This document shows positions 1 through 12,457 of a DNA stretch of 64,000 nt, piece by piece. Origin of the DNA: Gliomastix tumulicola (taxonomy: Eukaryota; Ascomycota; Sordariomycetes; Hypocreales; Bionectriaceae); contig BCHX01000004.1 of NCBI GenBank assembly GCA_001599755.1, forward strand, positions 1,984,001 to 2,048,000, in the 5' to 3' direction. Every line of letters begins with the position of its first letter. The first letter of the stretch is position 1. The notes under the pieces were generated by a model that did no database searches, was not told the origin of the DNA, and saw only the letters and a program-made list of their open reading frames with translations. The position numbers and the translations under genes were made by a program.

Positions 1-1
1 C

Positions 2-1397
2 GGAAGCCATCTAAGCGGGAAGCGGGGGACGGAAGACTTGGATTTCTTCATCGGAGATGAGGCTATCGCTGCCTCGGGAGGTCCTGGTGAGTGGGCATAC
101 CGGGACACATAAAGCCATATGTGGTGTTAACAAGGCGGTAACAATAGGCTATGGGCTTCACTATCCCATTCGGCACGGTCAGATCGAGAACTGGGTGAGT
201 ACAGGTTCCTCGCGCGAGAGCGCGAGCGGTCTCGTGCTAAGATGCCCCATACTGATCAGATATAGGATCACATGGAGCGATTCTGGTCAAACTCCATCTT
301 CAAGTACCTGAGAGTCGAGCCCGAAGACCACTACTTCCTTCTCACTGAGCCTGTAAGCAACTTCAAGCGCCATGTCTTCGTCACTACCAGGCAGCGGTCC
401 TGACACTTCGTTTAGCCCCTGAACCCCCCCGAGAACCGCGAGAACACGGCCGAGATCTTCTTCGAGTCCTTCAACTGCGCCGGCATGTACATCGCGGTCC
501 AGGCCGTCCTGGCACTGGCCGCATCGTGGACTTCATCGAAAGTTACGGACCGCTCCCTCACCGGTACCGTCATTGACTCCGGTGACGGTGTGACCCACGT
601 CATCCCCGTCGCAGAGGGCTATGTCATCGGCTCGTCCATCAAGTCCATCCCCATCGCCGGTCGTGATATCACCTATTTCGTGCAGTCGCTGCTCCGTGAC
701 AGAGGCGAGGCCGACTCCTCGCTCAAGACGGCCCAGGAGATCAAGGAGGAGCACTGCTACGTCTGCCCCGACATCGTCAAGGAGTTCGCCAAGTACGACC
801 GCGATAGGACCAAGTTCACCAAGCACTCGGTCATCCAGGCCGGTGGCCGCCAGGTGTCGGTCGACGTCGGTTACGAGCGCTTCCTCGCCCCTGAGATCTT
901 CTTCAACCCCGAGATCTACAGCTCCGACTTCCTCACGCCGTTGCCCAACGTTGTCGACGGTGTCATCCAGCAGTCCCCCATCGACGTGCGCCGTGGTCTG
1001 TACAAGAACATCGTCCTGTCTGGCGGAAGCACCCTGTACAAGGATTTCGGACGACGGTTACAGCGAGATATCAAGCAGCTGGTGGACACCAGGATCCGCG
1101 ACAGTGAGCTCCGCAGCGGCGGTGCCCGCAGCGGTGGTCTCGAGGTCCAGGTCATCACGCACAAGAGACAACGACACGGTCCTTGGTTCGGCGGCAGTCT
1201 TCTCGGCCAGACACCGGAGTTCCGGTCGTACTGCCACACCAAGGCAGAGGTATGTCATTTCCGTTCTCCCTTGTGTCCTTGACTACTCCCCCCGAAAACT
1301 CCCGATCATATGAGCTGACTCTATCCTATAGTATCAAGAATATGGTCCGAGCATTGTGCGGCGGTTTGCTCTTCTCGGCGGCCCGGGCGGATCTTAG
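2..1397 (+). CDS. arp3: Actin-related protein 3, 3' part (5' end outside window)
   Basis: This is a subunit of the Arp2/3 complex, which nucleates branched actin at endocytic patches and growing tips. Coding exons are 2-86, 148-194, 266-352, 416-1249 and 1332-1397. They are separated by four short introns with GTGAGT, GTGAGT, GTAAGC and GTATGT donors, and all phases join without a break. The spliced product gives 372 visible residues. The first in-window residues carry the Arp3 insert ending in GTEDLDFFIGDE. The long exon holds the actin-fold nucleotide loop (IDSGDGVTHVIPV), the GGSTLYKDFGRRLQRDI segment and WFGGSLL. The last exon ends YGPSIVRRFALLGGPGGS and TAG. Arp3 is usually 430-450 residues, so roughly the first 60-70 lie left of the window. 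The gene is convergent with the ADH gene. Confidence 0.95.
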
Positions 1398-1944
1398 TAC
1401 ATACATTCATGCAACTCAAACATACGAGGCAGGAGGGCATGCAAGCACGACGGGGTTGGTGGATTTCTAGGGTGGAAAAAAAAAATACAATGTGTCGGCT
1501 GTCTAGAAGTGTGCGTTTCTCCCTTGGACCGAATCCCGCATGTTGCGGCGCCGCTGGTTGCATGAGACCGTTGAGAACGTGGCGGTGAGAGCGGTACTCA
1601 AATTTGTTTAAAGAGCCAGGGGTCCATGTCACATCTCAGTGTTTGCAACGCAGGAGGCGAGAGAGTAAGATGATTTCAAGTCTTATGTATATTGAACTGG
1701 TGTTCGTAACCTAGACACTGCACATACTGTGCGCTACATACTCGTATCTCGTTCTCGCTTTCGTCATCCTTACTTATGTTTCATTCCTCGTCCCACGACC
1801 CAACGCCTCGACTCCCGACCAAACCGCCGCAATTTGTTTACACCGAGCTTACATCCCGCGAGATGCATCGTTCGTTCAAAGACTCCCATCCTCCGCCAAT
1901 TGCGGTTTCGTCACACACAATCAAAGTCCCTGTCGGACAGCCAT
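1398..1944. other. Tail-to-tail intergenic region, arp3 / adh
   Basis: About 550 bp between the stop codons of two convergent genes. It should contain both 3' UTRs. I see no coding frame with family similarity and no repeat beyond a short A-run near 1478. Confidence 0.6.
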
Positions 1945-3059
1945 TTATTTGCTGGTGTCGACGACGTAGCGACCGGCGATCTTGCCCTCGTGCATGAGCT
2001 GGTACACCTCCTGGAGCTGGCTGAGGCCAACGGTCTTGAAGGGGACCCTGATCAGGCCACGGCGGAAGAAGTCGATGGCCTCTGCGGAATCGGCGCGGTT
2101 GCCGACGTAGCTGCCACGGATGTTGATCATGCGCACGACAGTGTCGAAGACGGGGGCGGTGATGTTGGCGTTGGCGGGGAGACCGATGCAGACGACGACA
2201 CCGCGGGATCGGACGTACTGCGTAGCCTGCTGGAAGGGCTTCTCCTGGACGGCGACGAGGAGGGCGGCGGAGGGGCCGAGACCGTCGGAGGTGGCGGCCT
2301 TGACATCGGCGACAAGGTCGCGGGAGCTCAGGAAGTCGACGTAGGCAGAGGCACCAAGACGCTTGGTGAGCTCGCCCTTCTCGGCGCCACCGTCGATGGC
2401 GATGGCATGAAGACCCATGGCCTTGGCGTACTGGACAGCAAGGGAGCCGAGACCGCCACCAGCACCGACGATGGCAATGGTGTCACCGGGCCTGGCACCG
2501 GACTCCTTAAGGCCCTTGTAGACCGTGATACCGGCGCACAGAATGGGGGCCACCTCCTCGAGGTCGCACTCCTTGGGGATGCGGGCGACGTGAGCAGCCT
2601 TGGCAATGGCGTACTGCTGGAAGGTACCGTCGACGGTGTAACCGGACAGGAGAGCGTCGGCGCAGAGGGGCTCGTCGGAGCGCTGGCAGTAGGCGCAGGA
2701 CAGGCAAGAGCCGTTAATCCACTTGATACCGACGTGGTCGCCGAGCTCGACATCCTTCACGAGGTCGCCACGGCCAACGACAACACCAGCACCCTCGTGG
2801 CCACCGACGAGGGGCATCTTGGTCTCGAGCGGCCAGTCACCCATCATGGCGTGGAGATCGGTGTGGCAGACACCGGAGAACTTGATGTTCACCAGCACCT
2901 CATCGGGACCGGGCTTCTGGACGGGGATCTTCTTGTAGACGGCGGCTAGAAAGTTCATACGTTAGAAACCATGGCCAGACTTTTGATGTGATGAGGGGCA
3001 CACTCACGGCCTCCCTTCTTCTCGACGACCTGCGCCCATTGCTCAGTGGGAATAGCCAT
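1945..3059 (-). CDS. adh1: Zinc-dependent alcohol dehydrogenase (ADH1 type, 350 aa)
   Basis: This cytosolic medium-chain dehydrogenase interconverts ethanol and acetaldehyde with NAD(H). Exon 1 (3059-3008) encodes MAIPTEQWAQVVEKKGG. A 62 bp intron (3007-2946) splits the next proline codon, and exon 2 (2945-1945) carries the rest. Catalytic zinc ligands appear as GVCHTD (C44, H45) and GGHEGAG (H67, E68). The structural zinc site is C98, C101, C104 and C112. The Rossmann glycine motif GAGGGLGS precedes AVQYAKAMG. Length and termini match yeast and fungal tetrameric ADH1 enzymes, so function is secure. Isozyme role (fermentation versus ethanol use) cannot be read from sequence. The upstream ATG is preferred because it restores the conserved N-terminus; reading through the intron would start inside it. 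Confidence 0.94.
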
Positions 3060-6000
3060 TTTGATGGTGGTATTGGTTTGTGACGGAGGTCGAGGAAAGG
3101 ATGGTGTCGGTTGGTGAGATTGTCTGAGTAGAAGAAAGATTGAGTTTCTTCAAGATGTTGGATATGATGAAGCAGAAGGATGGAAGACCTTGTCTGGGGA
3201 GAGCGGGAGCTTATATACTAACAGAATCCGGGGAACGAGGGGGGGATGCATGAAGCAGCAGTCCTTAGGACCGATTGAGAATGAGGGGGAGGGGAAGACG
3301 AAGCCATCGAATCTCGTGGTTCGAGCCCAATAAGCTTCCCCCCTAGGTCAGAGTCACGAAACTTTGCGAGGGGTGGTATCGCCCTGAGGAGTCGGCCCAA
3401 AAGGCTGCAGCCTATTACGATGGCAAGTGGGAGCTGTAAGTGGCCCGGCCAGCTTCAGAGCGGGCCCATGGTCGTTGGAGACGGGCCGCATGCGTCTTGG
3501 TGCTGTTGAATGTGCCCTTTGCCCAGGGTCTATCACTTCCGGTGACCCCTTGGACCATCGCCTCTGCGCCTGTACAGCCTCCGGAGGACAGGCCACGCGT
3601 GGAGTCCGCACATGTTGCGTATGGAGACTCTACTTAGCTCCCTTTGGTCCATGATGCAGGAGACCGGGCACTGGGGAGGAGGAGGGGCCGTTGGAGGAGC
3701 TCTTGAGGGCTAGTACATAGCTAGTTGCCCTCGCCTGAGTTACCCCGAGAGGAGAAGTCCCGTGATTTTTGCTTTATCAAGGTGGCGTGAACAGGACATG
3801 ACTCGGAGAGTCCCTGGTTGGAGAAGGAAGCCTTCGGTCCAGACGGGATATGGCTCTGAAAGGGCCGGTGAGTGCCCTGACAGGCCCGGTTGAGATGGGG
3901 TGACCGGACAGAGAGAACTGGTGATCGGGCCTAGCCGAGGACCTCCTCTTCTCCCTCTTCTCCAAATTGGAGAAGCTGAGGCGGATCTCACCGGAGGAAG
4001 AAGCGGCGCAGTGCTTGGACCTGGAAGGAAGTGGTGATTCAACGATGAGAGAACTGATACATTAGACTCTCCTAGTGGAGGGGTTCGTTGGTTGTGGGGC
4101 CACTCGAAGAAGGCAACTTGCACTCATCGTTCCTTCCTTGAGCGAAGGCTGAGCTCTTGCCTTTGACGAGCCCTGAGGCTGCCGGATTAGGGCATGAGCA
4201 AGGAGATGGTTCCTGCCTCCGTAACTCTGGCTTTCGGGCGTTGATTTTGCTTCCCGCGCTACGAGTTCACGAAGTCTCCCTTTGCTCGCTTCTTCAATGC
4301 TTCTCTCTCCCGACCGACCTCCAGTCCATGAGCGACTCCGACTTCACTTGTTGCTGACCCGTTGGGGCTATCTTTAGCGCTGGCGGCTCCGACTTCTCCA
4401 AGCTCCCTTGTACCGAAACAACACGAACTTGCCTCTGGATACCTCGCTCGAAGGGAGCTCTAGCTCCAGCCCCAACACGAGCACCAGAACCGATTGCCAC
4501 CAAGCAGCTCCCTCTCTGCGAATTGAGTCGGCCTAGTTCTCCGGCCGGCCTTCCGACTAACCCCACTTCCCATACTGTCCGTCAAAGTCTGGAACTGAAC
4601 TTGCCTGGTTGTGGCCTGATCTATGCGGACGTCGGGCGACCGGGTCTACGGATGCCTCCGTTTGGTGGAACTCCCCCTCACTGCTTCTATCCGAATCGCG
4701 CCCGACGGCGGCTCCCTATAAGCAGGTTGGGAGATGCCGTGTTTTCTGGCCGACGACGACTGTCCATAATTGCCTCAAGATCGTATCGCATGCAGGGTGC
4801 TCGTGGCGTTGTTGTCTCCGTGGCATCAGGGTGAGACAAGAGAAATGCTCGAAGGTGGTGAGTTGAGCCCGACTTCGTCTCGGGCGAAATACCCTAGACC
4901 CCCACGACCGCCGTTGGGGTAGCGGCTCCACAAGCTGAGTGCGATCATCAGAGGCTTCGTCGAGACGCAGGTATCACGAGCAGCTTCATTCTCGTGTTCT
5001 GGACGATGCGGGATTTGATCGGGAAGTGTCCGTGTCGTCTTACCGAAAGTCTATCAAAACTGCCATCGTCACTTTGAAATAGGCATTGAGGCACCGCCCG
5101 TTCACTGTCCAGCCTTCGAGTCCCGGCTTCACGTTGGCGGACAGTTAAGAAGCTTCGGAATGCTGGTGACAGGACGAAGAGTCCGCGCCAGAGATTTGTC
5201 CTCTATGGATAGTATGAAGATTCGTGCTACCTTTGATTGGCGAGCTTTCCGATCCAGACCTGGGACGCGGAAGCGGTGCCGGGCATCATTGTTGTGAGAA
5301 TCTGCTCGTTTCATGCAATCTATCCATCGTCTCATCAACCATTTCCATACCCTCTGGTCCCTGTCGCTATAGGCCCTTAGTCACCGGGAGATCTACCATA
5401 CAAGCAGCCGCCCAATTCGGGTGTAGCATGTCTGATACAGCCAGCCCAACCCTGCTGAATCGCCGAGCATTGATGCCTTGGATGGCCACGACCTTGATGC
5501 ATCGGGGCTGACCGACAACAACGTGGCAGAGCCAGATCCAATGCCAATGTGTGGGCAGGGCTTACTCTTTCAGACGCGCGGCCAATGTCCTCCGGCCTGG
5601 GCCTTTGGCTCTCCGAGGTCAGCATCCGCATGCCTACCTAACCAGCTCTGTCTCTGTGCCATTACCCGGCCTGCACAGCCGTGACCATCATCTTGATCTA
5701 CCGCAAGGATATGTCCTTGCAATATCACTGCGGCACCTTCCCCGTGAGGCAGCAACATGGATTTGATTGACACGGGTCGGTTTCGGGTTCGGGAGCTACA
5801 TATAGCTCAGTTCCGATGGCCACGTATACCACCCTCCATATCAGACCATATTGACGCAGCTTGATGGGACGAGGGATGCATGAGTGAGATGGGGATGACT
5901 AACGGCAAAGGAACAATCGGAAGACGGATGGAAGCAGAGCCTGGCAGGAAGGCCCCTGCATTCCGAAACATCTCGGCAGATTCCCCGTGGCCCGCGCCGC

Positions 6001-8548
6001 CAATGAGATGGGACTTCGGCCGTGGCCCCTTAACGGGAGATGCCCATCGGCGCAGAGATGTTGATGCAACCTTGATGCGGCGCTCGCAATGGTATTGGAA
6101 TGAAGCTTGCAGGACCTCGTGTGAGCTCGCAAGAGATTCGCAAGAGATGTGTAAGTGTTGTGCAATCAATTTCGATCAATCCCGGGGACCGCCGGGGGTC
6201 TCGACCTCGAGCGATCTCGGAGGTTGTCTCAGCAAGAATGTTCGGAGGGGTGTGCAGATCAAAAGTTCACGAAGATTAAACCTGGAAGCCACTCATACCG
6301 TCGGAGCGGATGCTCCAACGCGCGGGACCTCCGGCGAAAGCCTCTGTGGTGTGATGGTGGTGTGGTGACGCCCCAAGGACCTCGCGATAGGGTTAGGCTT
6401 TCCATCCTGGAGACAAACTCTGCATTCTGGGCGTCCCCGGACCCCAATTGACGCCGTTGGAATGTTTCCAAGTCTGCTAGTATGAAAGCCACTGACACCA
6501 TATCCAACTCACTGGGTGTCATCGACCGCGGACACAGGCAAAACAGGACAGGGGGGATTGGCAGAGTCTGCCTCCCTCCAGAGGAACAAGGTCGGGCCTA
6601 GATTGAGTAGAGTTATTCATCGCCGTCACAAAAGAAAGACATGGAAGGGCAAGGAAAAGGAACAAGGAACCGCCGCAAGATGCAGATCGGGCCAAGACTC
6701 GGTCGGGACCTTGTTTTGTTTCTTGCCAGCTCAGCACTGCACCCAATTAAGCACGGGACAAGCAGCGTGTATCAGGCCTTGCGTATGGACCACGACTCTA
6801 TGACCTGTTTGACCCGTAATATCTATCCCGTCTAATAAGACCTCGTCTCCCTTCCGATCCGAGAGATTGACGGGCGCTATGAGCAAGTCTATGCATCAGG
6901 CACATTCACGGACCCCCTTTCCTCAAAGCTTAGACCAGACAAAGTTTTTTTTCCCCCAACGCCTCATTTTTTTTATGCAAAAATTCCGTAAAAGGCGACA
7001 ACCGGTGACACCAAGGGGAGAGGGGGGGGGCGTTAGAACCAGGGAGAAAAAAAATATCCTGGGGCATCAGCAGCCCGCATAAACTTTCCGTCGTACAGTT
7101 TCCTTCGTCGTTGATGTGTCACAGGGTTGTGGAGCGTTCAAAGGCGCCGCCGTTCCGATATACGGGGGAGGGGGAGTAAGAGTGGTGTGACTTGGAGGTT
7201 TGGGTTCTGCGCCGTCGGTCGAGGCAGCCGGTGTCCGATGGCGGATGGCTGCATCGAATGAATTGCTCATTGCGCAAAAAGGCACAGCCCTGAGTTTTTA
7301 CCTCCCTTGGTGCATGGAAGGGAGGGGGGGACGCATTATTAATGGGTGAAGAAGAAAAATATGATCATCGTGAAACCGAAGTGATCCATATGTAATATGG
7401 CTAGTTCTGACATGTGGACAAATCACCATACGGGGGACACTTCACGTCATCGGTGAGGACACTTGTTTGGGGTTTCATACGTGGGCGTGGTTGGGAATTT
7501 GCCTGGTGCGGAGAGTCATCTTGAAATGGGTGTCGTGTGCATAGGTAGAGGCAGTTCGCATGCGTAAAGGCAAAGTACTATTGTTGTGCATGGTACCATT
7601 TCTCACCGAAAGCTGTACTAGTTACTGCATGTACATCCTCAGTCGCACCATCACTGGGCAAATTTGGGTACGCGAATGAATACATGTTTGGGCTCCGGGT
7701 CAGCACTAATCAGTGCCCCCGTTCCGTTGTATTTGTCTTTCTCACTGGCTGATCTATGCTATGAAAGCTTGTCCCACCAGGGATTGTGTTGATTGTTTCA
7801 TCAGGGCGAGGAAGGCGGCCTTGCCTGTTGCCTCATGCCCGCCTTGCATGGCTTGTACTCTTGTCATAGTCTGTGCCCCTTTCACAAAAAAGAAAAAACA
7901 ACAAGAACATAAAAAATATTGGTTCATCCCTTTCGCTTGAATTCCCCTTGGCCCACAAGGATATAATTTCTTTCCAAATTTCAGTATAAAAAAAAAAGAC
8001 ACGGGGTTTGTTGTCTGGCTTCCCGTCTTGCCAGACCCGGTTGAGATTTCTCCAGTTGCGCCATCATTTCCATCATTCCATATCCCGTCTGCGCGTAGCC
8101 CCCTTTCGGCTAGCCGACAATGTTCATACTCTTGTGTGTGTTGTTGGTTGTTGTTGCGTTGTGTTGATATCATAGTAGTAAAACGTCTCCCGATGCTCGA
8201 GTACCTTTTCCCTGTCTGTGCCTTGGTGGTGAACAGGTGGCAGCAGGGAAGGATCGTGATCGGGAGATGGGGGATATGGTGTTGTAAAACAAAAAGTAGA
8301 TAAGTGAAAACAGAGTTGAAGAAGAATAAATAAATGTCAAACTTTTTGGAGACAGTCTGTAAGTGCGTGCTCGTCTTGGTACAACAATTGTGAATCGCTA
8401 ATGCGTCAAGGTGTGAGGGTGTATCGAGGGTCGTAAAGTGATGTTTGTTGGTGATGATTGTGTGAAGGCTGAGTTGAGTTGCTTGTGGTATGGGAGTCGG
8501 TCGAGGCCGGGTGCGTTGCCTCGTTCCCGTCAAGAGGATAGTGGTCGT
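3060..8548. other. 5.5 kb gene-poor interval, adh upstream and ecl1 downstream
   Basis: This holds the promoter of the ADH gene (left end) and the probable 3' UTR of the Ecl1-family gene (right end). I checked the open frames here (for example 3740-4123 minus and 5880-6368 plus). None has domain-like composition, spliceable partners or a recognisable family motif. Several A/T and G runs occur between 6950 and 7380. No transposase, reverse transcriptase or tRNA is visible. A short or lineage-specific gene cannot be excluded. Confidence 0.5.
3211..3217 (-). promoter_or_regulatory. TATA box of the ADH gene
   Basis: TATATAA on the minus strand, about 150 bp upstream of the adh ATG. The transcribed strand between box and ATG is rich in CT tracts, as is typical of strongly expressed fungal genes. 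Confidence 0.55.
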
Positions 8549-9067
8549 CTAGTAGGAGCGTCGGCGTTGTGAGCGGACGTGCTCGAACGAGACGGCGTAC
8601 GCCCTCAGCTCCTGCTTGGCCCGGTCCGAGAGCTGACTGCTGTCGCCCATGGACGAGCTGCTCTGGATGGAGCACAGGCTGGTGTGCGAGCTCGAGGGGG
8701 AGATGGTGCTCCGCCGGGCGGCGTTGGTCTTGTCCTCCAGCTTGTAGTTGCCGAACATGGCCTGCTGCGTCGACGAGACGCCGTACGGCTCGGCTTTGGA
8801 GAAGTCGTAGGCGGGAGCGAGGTAGAACTTGGAGGAGGAGGAGGAGGAGGAGGAGGGTTGCGTTGCCGTGGTGCTGGACTGTGTCGAGTTGTTGCTCCAC
8901 GGGTAGGCAGGAGGCGTCAGGCCAGGAGAGCTGGCCTGCGAGGAGGGCGTTGACAGGCGTTCCAGCTCTGCCAGGCGGCACGACTCGGAGCAGTAGGCTG
9001 CGGCGTCGGTGTCGACCTGCTTGTCGCAAGCGAGGCAGAACTGGTGAGACCAGAGATCGAGGGCCAT
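8549..9067 (-). CDS. Ecl1-family small zinc-binding protein (172 aa)
   Basis: Proteins of the Ecl1/2/3 family are fungal factors first described as extenders of chronological life span in fission yeast, linked to nutrient and stress responses. The product starts MALDLWSHQFCLACD. It carries a C-x2-C plus C-x3-C zinc module (C11, C14, C26, C30; the second half reads YCSESCRLAE), which defines the family. The rest is Ser/Thr/Pro-rich and disordered, including an eight-serine run coded by a GGA/TCC microsatellite near 8830-8853. An in-frame ATG twelve codons upstream (9103) exists, but the conserved family start fits 9067. There is no intron. The 12 kb upstream has no recognisable gene. Family assignment is good; the physiological role here is inferred. 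Confidence 0.85.
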   Translation of the reverse strand: MALDLWSHQFCLACDKQVDTDAAAYCSESCRLAELERLSTPSSQASSPGLTPPAYPWSNNSTQSSTTATQPSSSSSSSSKFYLAPAYDFSKAEPYGVSSTQQAMFGNYKLEDKTNAARRSTISPSSSHTSLCSIQSSSSMGDSSQLSDRAKQELRAYAVSFEHVRSQRRRSY

Positions 9068-11823
9068 CGTGAATGTGTGGTGGGTGGTGGCGGTGGTGGA
9101 CACGCGAGAGCTCGTTCGTTTCTGTAGAGTTCGGTGCGGTAGCTACAGCAGGTTATGCTAAGTAGCTGTCGACGGATTGCTCGAGAGGTTGCTGGTGAGG
9201 GGACGAGGTTGGCGTCCAATTATAGAGTGGTGAGCGAGAGCGAGAAGTCGAAGAGGGACGGTGGTGGATGGTGGTTCAAAGTCCCGAGTGCAGGTTGGTA
9301 AGGCTTAAGATAAGGAATGAATTGAGAAGTGAAGAGGCTCAATGATGAGAAAGTTGAAGATGAGAAGCGAGAAAGAGAGGCCGGAAGGGAAGTAAAGAGG
9401 GAGGAACGAGGTGGATATGTATGGCCACAGCCTGGTGGTGGTGGTGGAAGCAAGAAGCACGGGATGGTGGAGTGAGTGGTGGTCATGGTCAGGTCAGGTC
9501 AGAAGTTTTAGTGTCGAATGGTACTTGGCTCACAAAATGTGGAGGAGGGTACCTTGGAAGTGGGCCGCGCCCCAGCTCAGCCAGTCAGAGGCCTCAGCGT
9601 AGAGCGGCAAGGATGGGGCGAAAGGCTCCGCAGCGAACCCACTCATGCCCTGCAGCAGTGCAAATGCTCCAGCAGATAGCGCCGAGTGGAGCTTGGCGGG
9701 TCCACGCAGGGGAGGGGGCGAGGAGGGGTGTGAAGAGACGAATGGAACAAGGGGCGTGAGTCTTGAGAGGCCTCTGCAGGAGAAAAAAAAGTCAAGGAGG
9801 AAAAAAAAAGGAGTGGGGTCTACTGAGGATGAGTGGCTTAACCAGAGCCACCTCACACCACACAAGCACAGGCTCTCTCTCTCTCGGCAGTGGATGTGCA
9901 TACACGGGCAGACAGCACAGGCCAGCAGAGAGCAAATCAACCAGCCAGACACGGGCAGCCCAGGGCAGAAACAGCCAAAGGAGGGGGGGGGGAGTGAGGG
10001 TGTGCAGGCGCCGAAGGCCTCGACGATTTTGTGCAAATTTCGACGCAGACTTTCACAATTGAGGGGTGGGACCAGCAGCCCAGACATGATCGAGGCGTCG
10101 CTTACACCACAAGTGACACTGGGCTAAGACGACGTGCACAAACTGCGCTGCGAATTGCGCACTTGTAGCGCTGGGTGAGCACACAATTACCCGCCCACTT
10201 CAGGGCCAAGTCCAGTTCCAGCCCGCCTAAAGTCTCAGCAGCCCAGGGCCTGGGCAGAACCAGCGAATCCAGGCCCTGGACCGCTGGCATGCAATGCACC
10301 TCACAGCACGGACGCTGCGAAACCTTCACTCCCCGCGCGCCAGCAGGGCATCGCTCCTGTTCAGTCATCGTGATGATGCGAGACCGAAGCGAGAAAAATT
10401 TTCCTCGCTAATAGAATTCCTGAGATTACTGCCTCCTTGACCGGCGGCCGATTGGGGATTGGGTGACTCAGAAGGCAAAAGCTCAGACGCCTAAACTAGA
10501 AAATTGCCTGTCTGCCTGCAGGCAATCACCTGCACAGTAATGCAGTACAAATACAATTGGTGAACATAAAATCGACAGATAATTAATACGCTGAGGCAGA
10601 CTAGTTTACAGGGAGTGTGGGATGGGATTGATTGAGATGGGATGTCCCGTTCGGCACTTGCACGCTGATCGCGTTCTCCCTAGGGCGCCTGCTGCTACAA
10701 TGGAGCAAAAGGTGAGGCATTATGGCGAGCAAAGCACGACAAATAGTCGTCTTGTCCGCACGACATTGCGCATTGTGGTGTGGATTGTGGTCAGTTTTGC
10801 GGTTGTGTTTGGTGATCCTTTGGTCATAATTGTGCAGAGTTGCACCACCTTTTGGCCTCTGGGCATACGTACCCCCCTCTTTGAATGCAACCCGGTTTCT
10901 CCCCGTCTACGTCTGATTTGCAGGAAAGAATAGGAAGGGAGGTCGGCGATGAACGAAAAAAAAAATTGAAGAAAAAAGTCTCCTCGGATCATTACCTCGC
11001 CGTTAGTAAATGGCAAGCTCATTACCAATCCCGGCAGCCACACAGAAGGTGTGGCAGCATTCCATGCCTCTATTGCCCCCTTTTATGATTGTGAGAAGTG
11101 ATAGGGTAGCGAAGGCACAAGGTGTCAGTGCTAATGGACCTGCTGGCTGCCACACACACACACACACTTCTTCTTTGCGATTCTTCTCACAGGAGGACCG
11201 AAGGGGGCCACTAAACCGCTTGCGATTTTACCTGCATGAAGGTGCGTGCGACGCTGCTTGGCCCCATGCACCTCTACCAAACCAGCTCTGCTTAGTGCAT
11301 ACTCATCAATATCCGTTAATGAGTGTGTCTGCAGCGGGTTGGCTGGCTCGGTGCTTTTGGAACAATTCGTGCTTCCGTTCTACGGGCTCTGCTCAGCAAT
11401 GCCAATGCGACATGTCACAGGATTCGAGGACCTTTGATGCGACGGGTGGGCATTCGGTGCTCACTTGTGAGTGGTCGCTCATTGAAACATGCCGAACAAA
11501 CAAGTCATTGAGACGAGACAAGGATGGCCCCCCCCCCTCCCCCAATCACCCATGAATGCCGGTGCAGATTGTCATGCCTCAGGCATTCATTCATTCATCC
11601 ATTCATCCATCCACGTCCGTCGGTCATCAACTTGGAGCAGTAGCGAGACACGAAACAGGGCTCCGCAGCTGGGACTGTCCATGTCGACTGTCGTCATGCG
11701 CAGAGAGTGTGCCTCACCACGGCCACACCTCGTTACGTACTTGTTTCGCCCTGGCAAGAGGGCAGGCAGCACGTTGCGGGCACCGCGGCGATCTTTCCTG
11801 CGAATGATGGTGTGGCCTCCCTA

Positions 11824-11852
11824 TGTGTGTGTGTGTGTGTGGTGTGTGTGTG
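11824..11852. repeat. TG/GT dinucleotide microsatellite
   Basis: Alternating T and G with one GG interruption around 11841-11842. Confidence 0.9.
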
Positions 11853-12440
11853 AGTGAGCATGTTAAATGCCTGTGGATATACCGAAGCAGCATGCACGGA
11901 GGAGGAGAAGCAGGAGGTCGGGGTGGTGTACCAGGAAATGCCCTCGTTGGCTGCTGGCCGGCTTCCCTCCCCCAAAGTGGCCCAAGACATGCAGTACGAC
12001 GCTGCGACTGGAGTCCTTCCTGGACACTTGGACCTGTAGAGCGGCGGCCCTTTTTTTCCCTTGCCTGCTGGCTGCTGGCTGCTGGCTGCTGGGCTCCCTC
12101 TCTCCATCCCCAGACCCGCGTCTCCATCCAATGACATACCAGGTTTTGACTAGCAGAAACGCCCCCGCGGACGCGAGATATCGCCATGCAGACGGACTCC
12201 GTAGTCAGGTACAAAGATAAGCGATGCTGGCCCCCATCGTGTATATTGTCCAGCCTAAGTCATTACATACCAGTACGTAAGTCGTCGTCGTCGGTCACAT
12301 GGGACACGTCCCAGACAAACCAGCTGCAGCGGAGGACCATTAGCGAGACAGAATAGCGTAGTTCGTGAAAGAAAAAAGGGCTGTGCCTCAGTGACGAACA
12401 AGAGTGGATTAGTGGTGAGGGCAAGGAGTGAAAAAAAACT

Positions 12441-12457
12441 AAAAAAAAAAAAAAAAA
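12441..12457. repeat. A17 homopolymer
   Basis: Uninterrupted run of seventeen A, preceded by an A8 run. It is in the large gene-free region. Confidence 0.9.

Noticed and set aside
1945..2949. Long plus-strand open frame opposite the ADH gene
   Set aside because: It is the GC-rich antisense shadow of a well-supported enzyme gene; its product is repetitive Asp/Gly/Val with no domain.
3260..3345. tRNA-like B-box string GGTTCGAGCCC
   Set aside because: No matching A box at the right spacing and no acceptor, anticodon or T stem that pairs.
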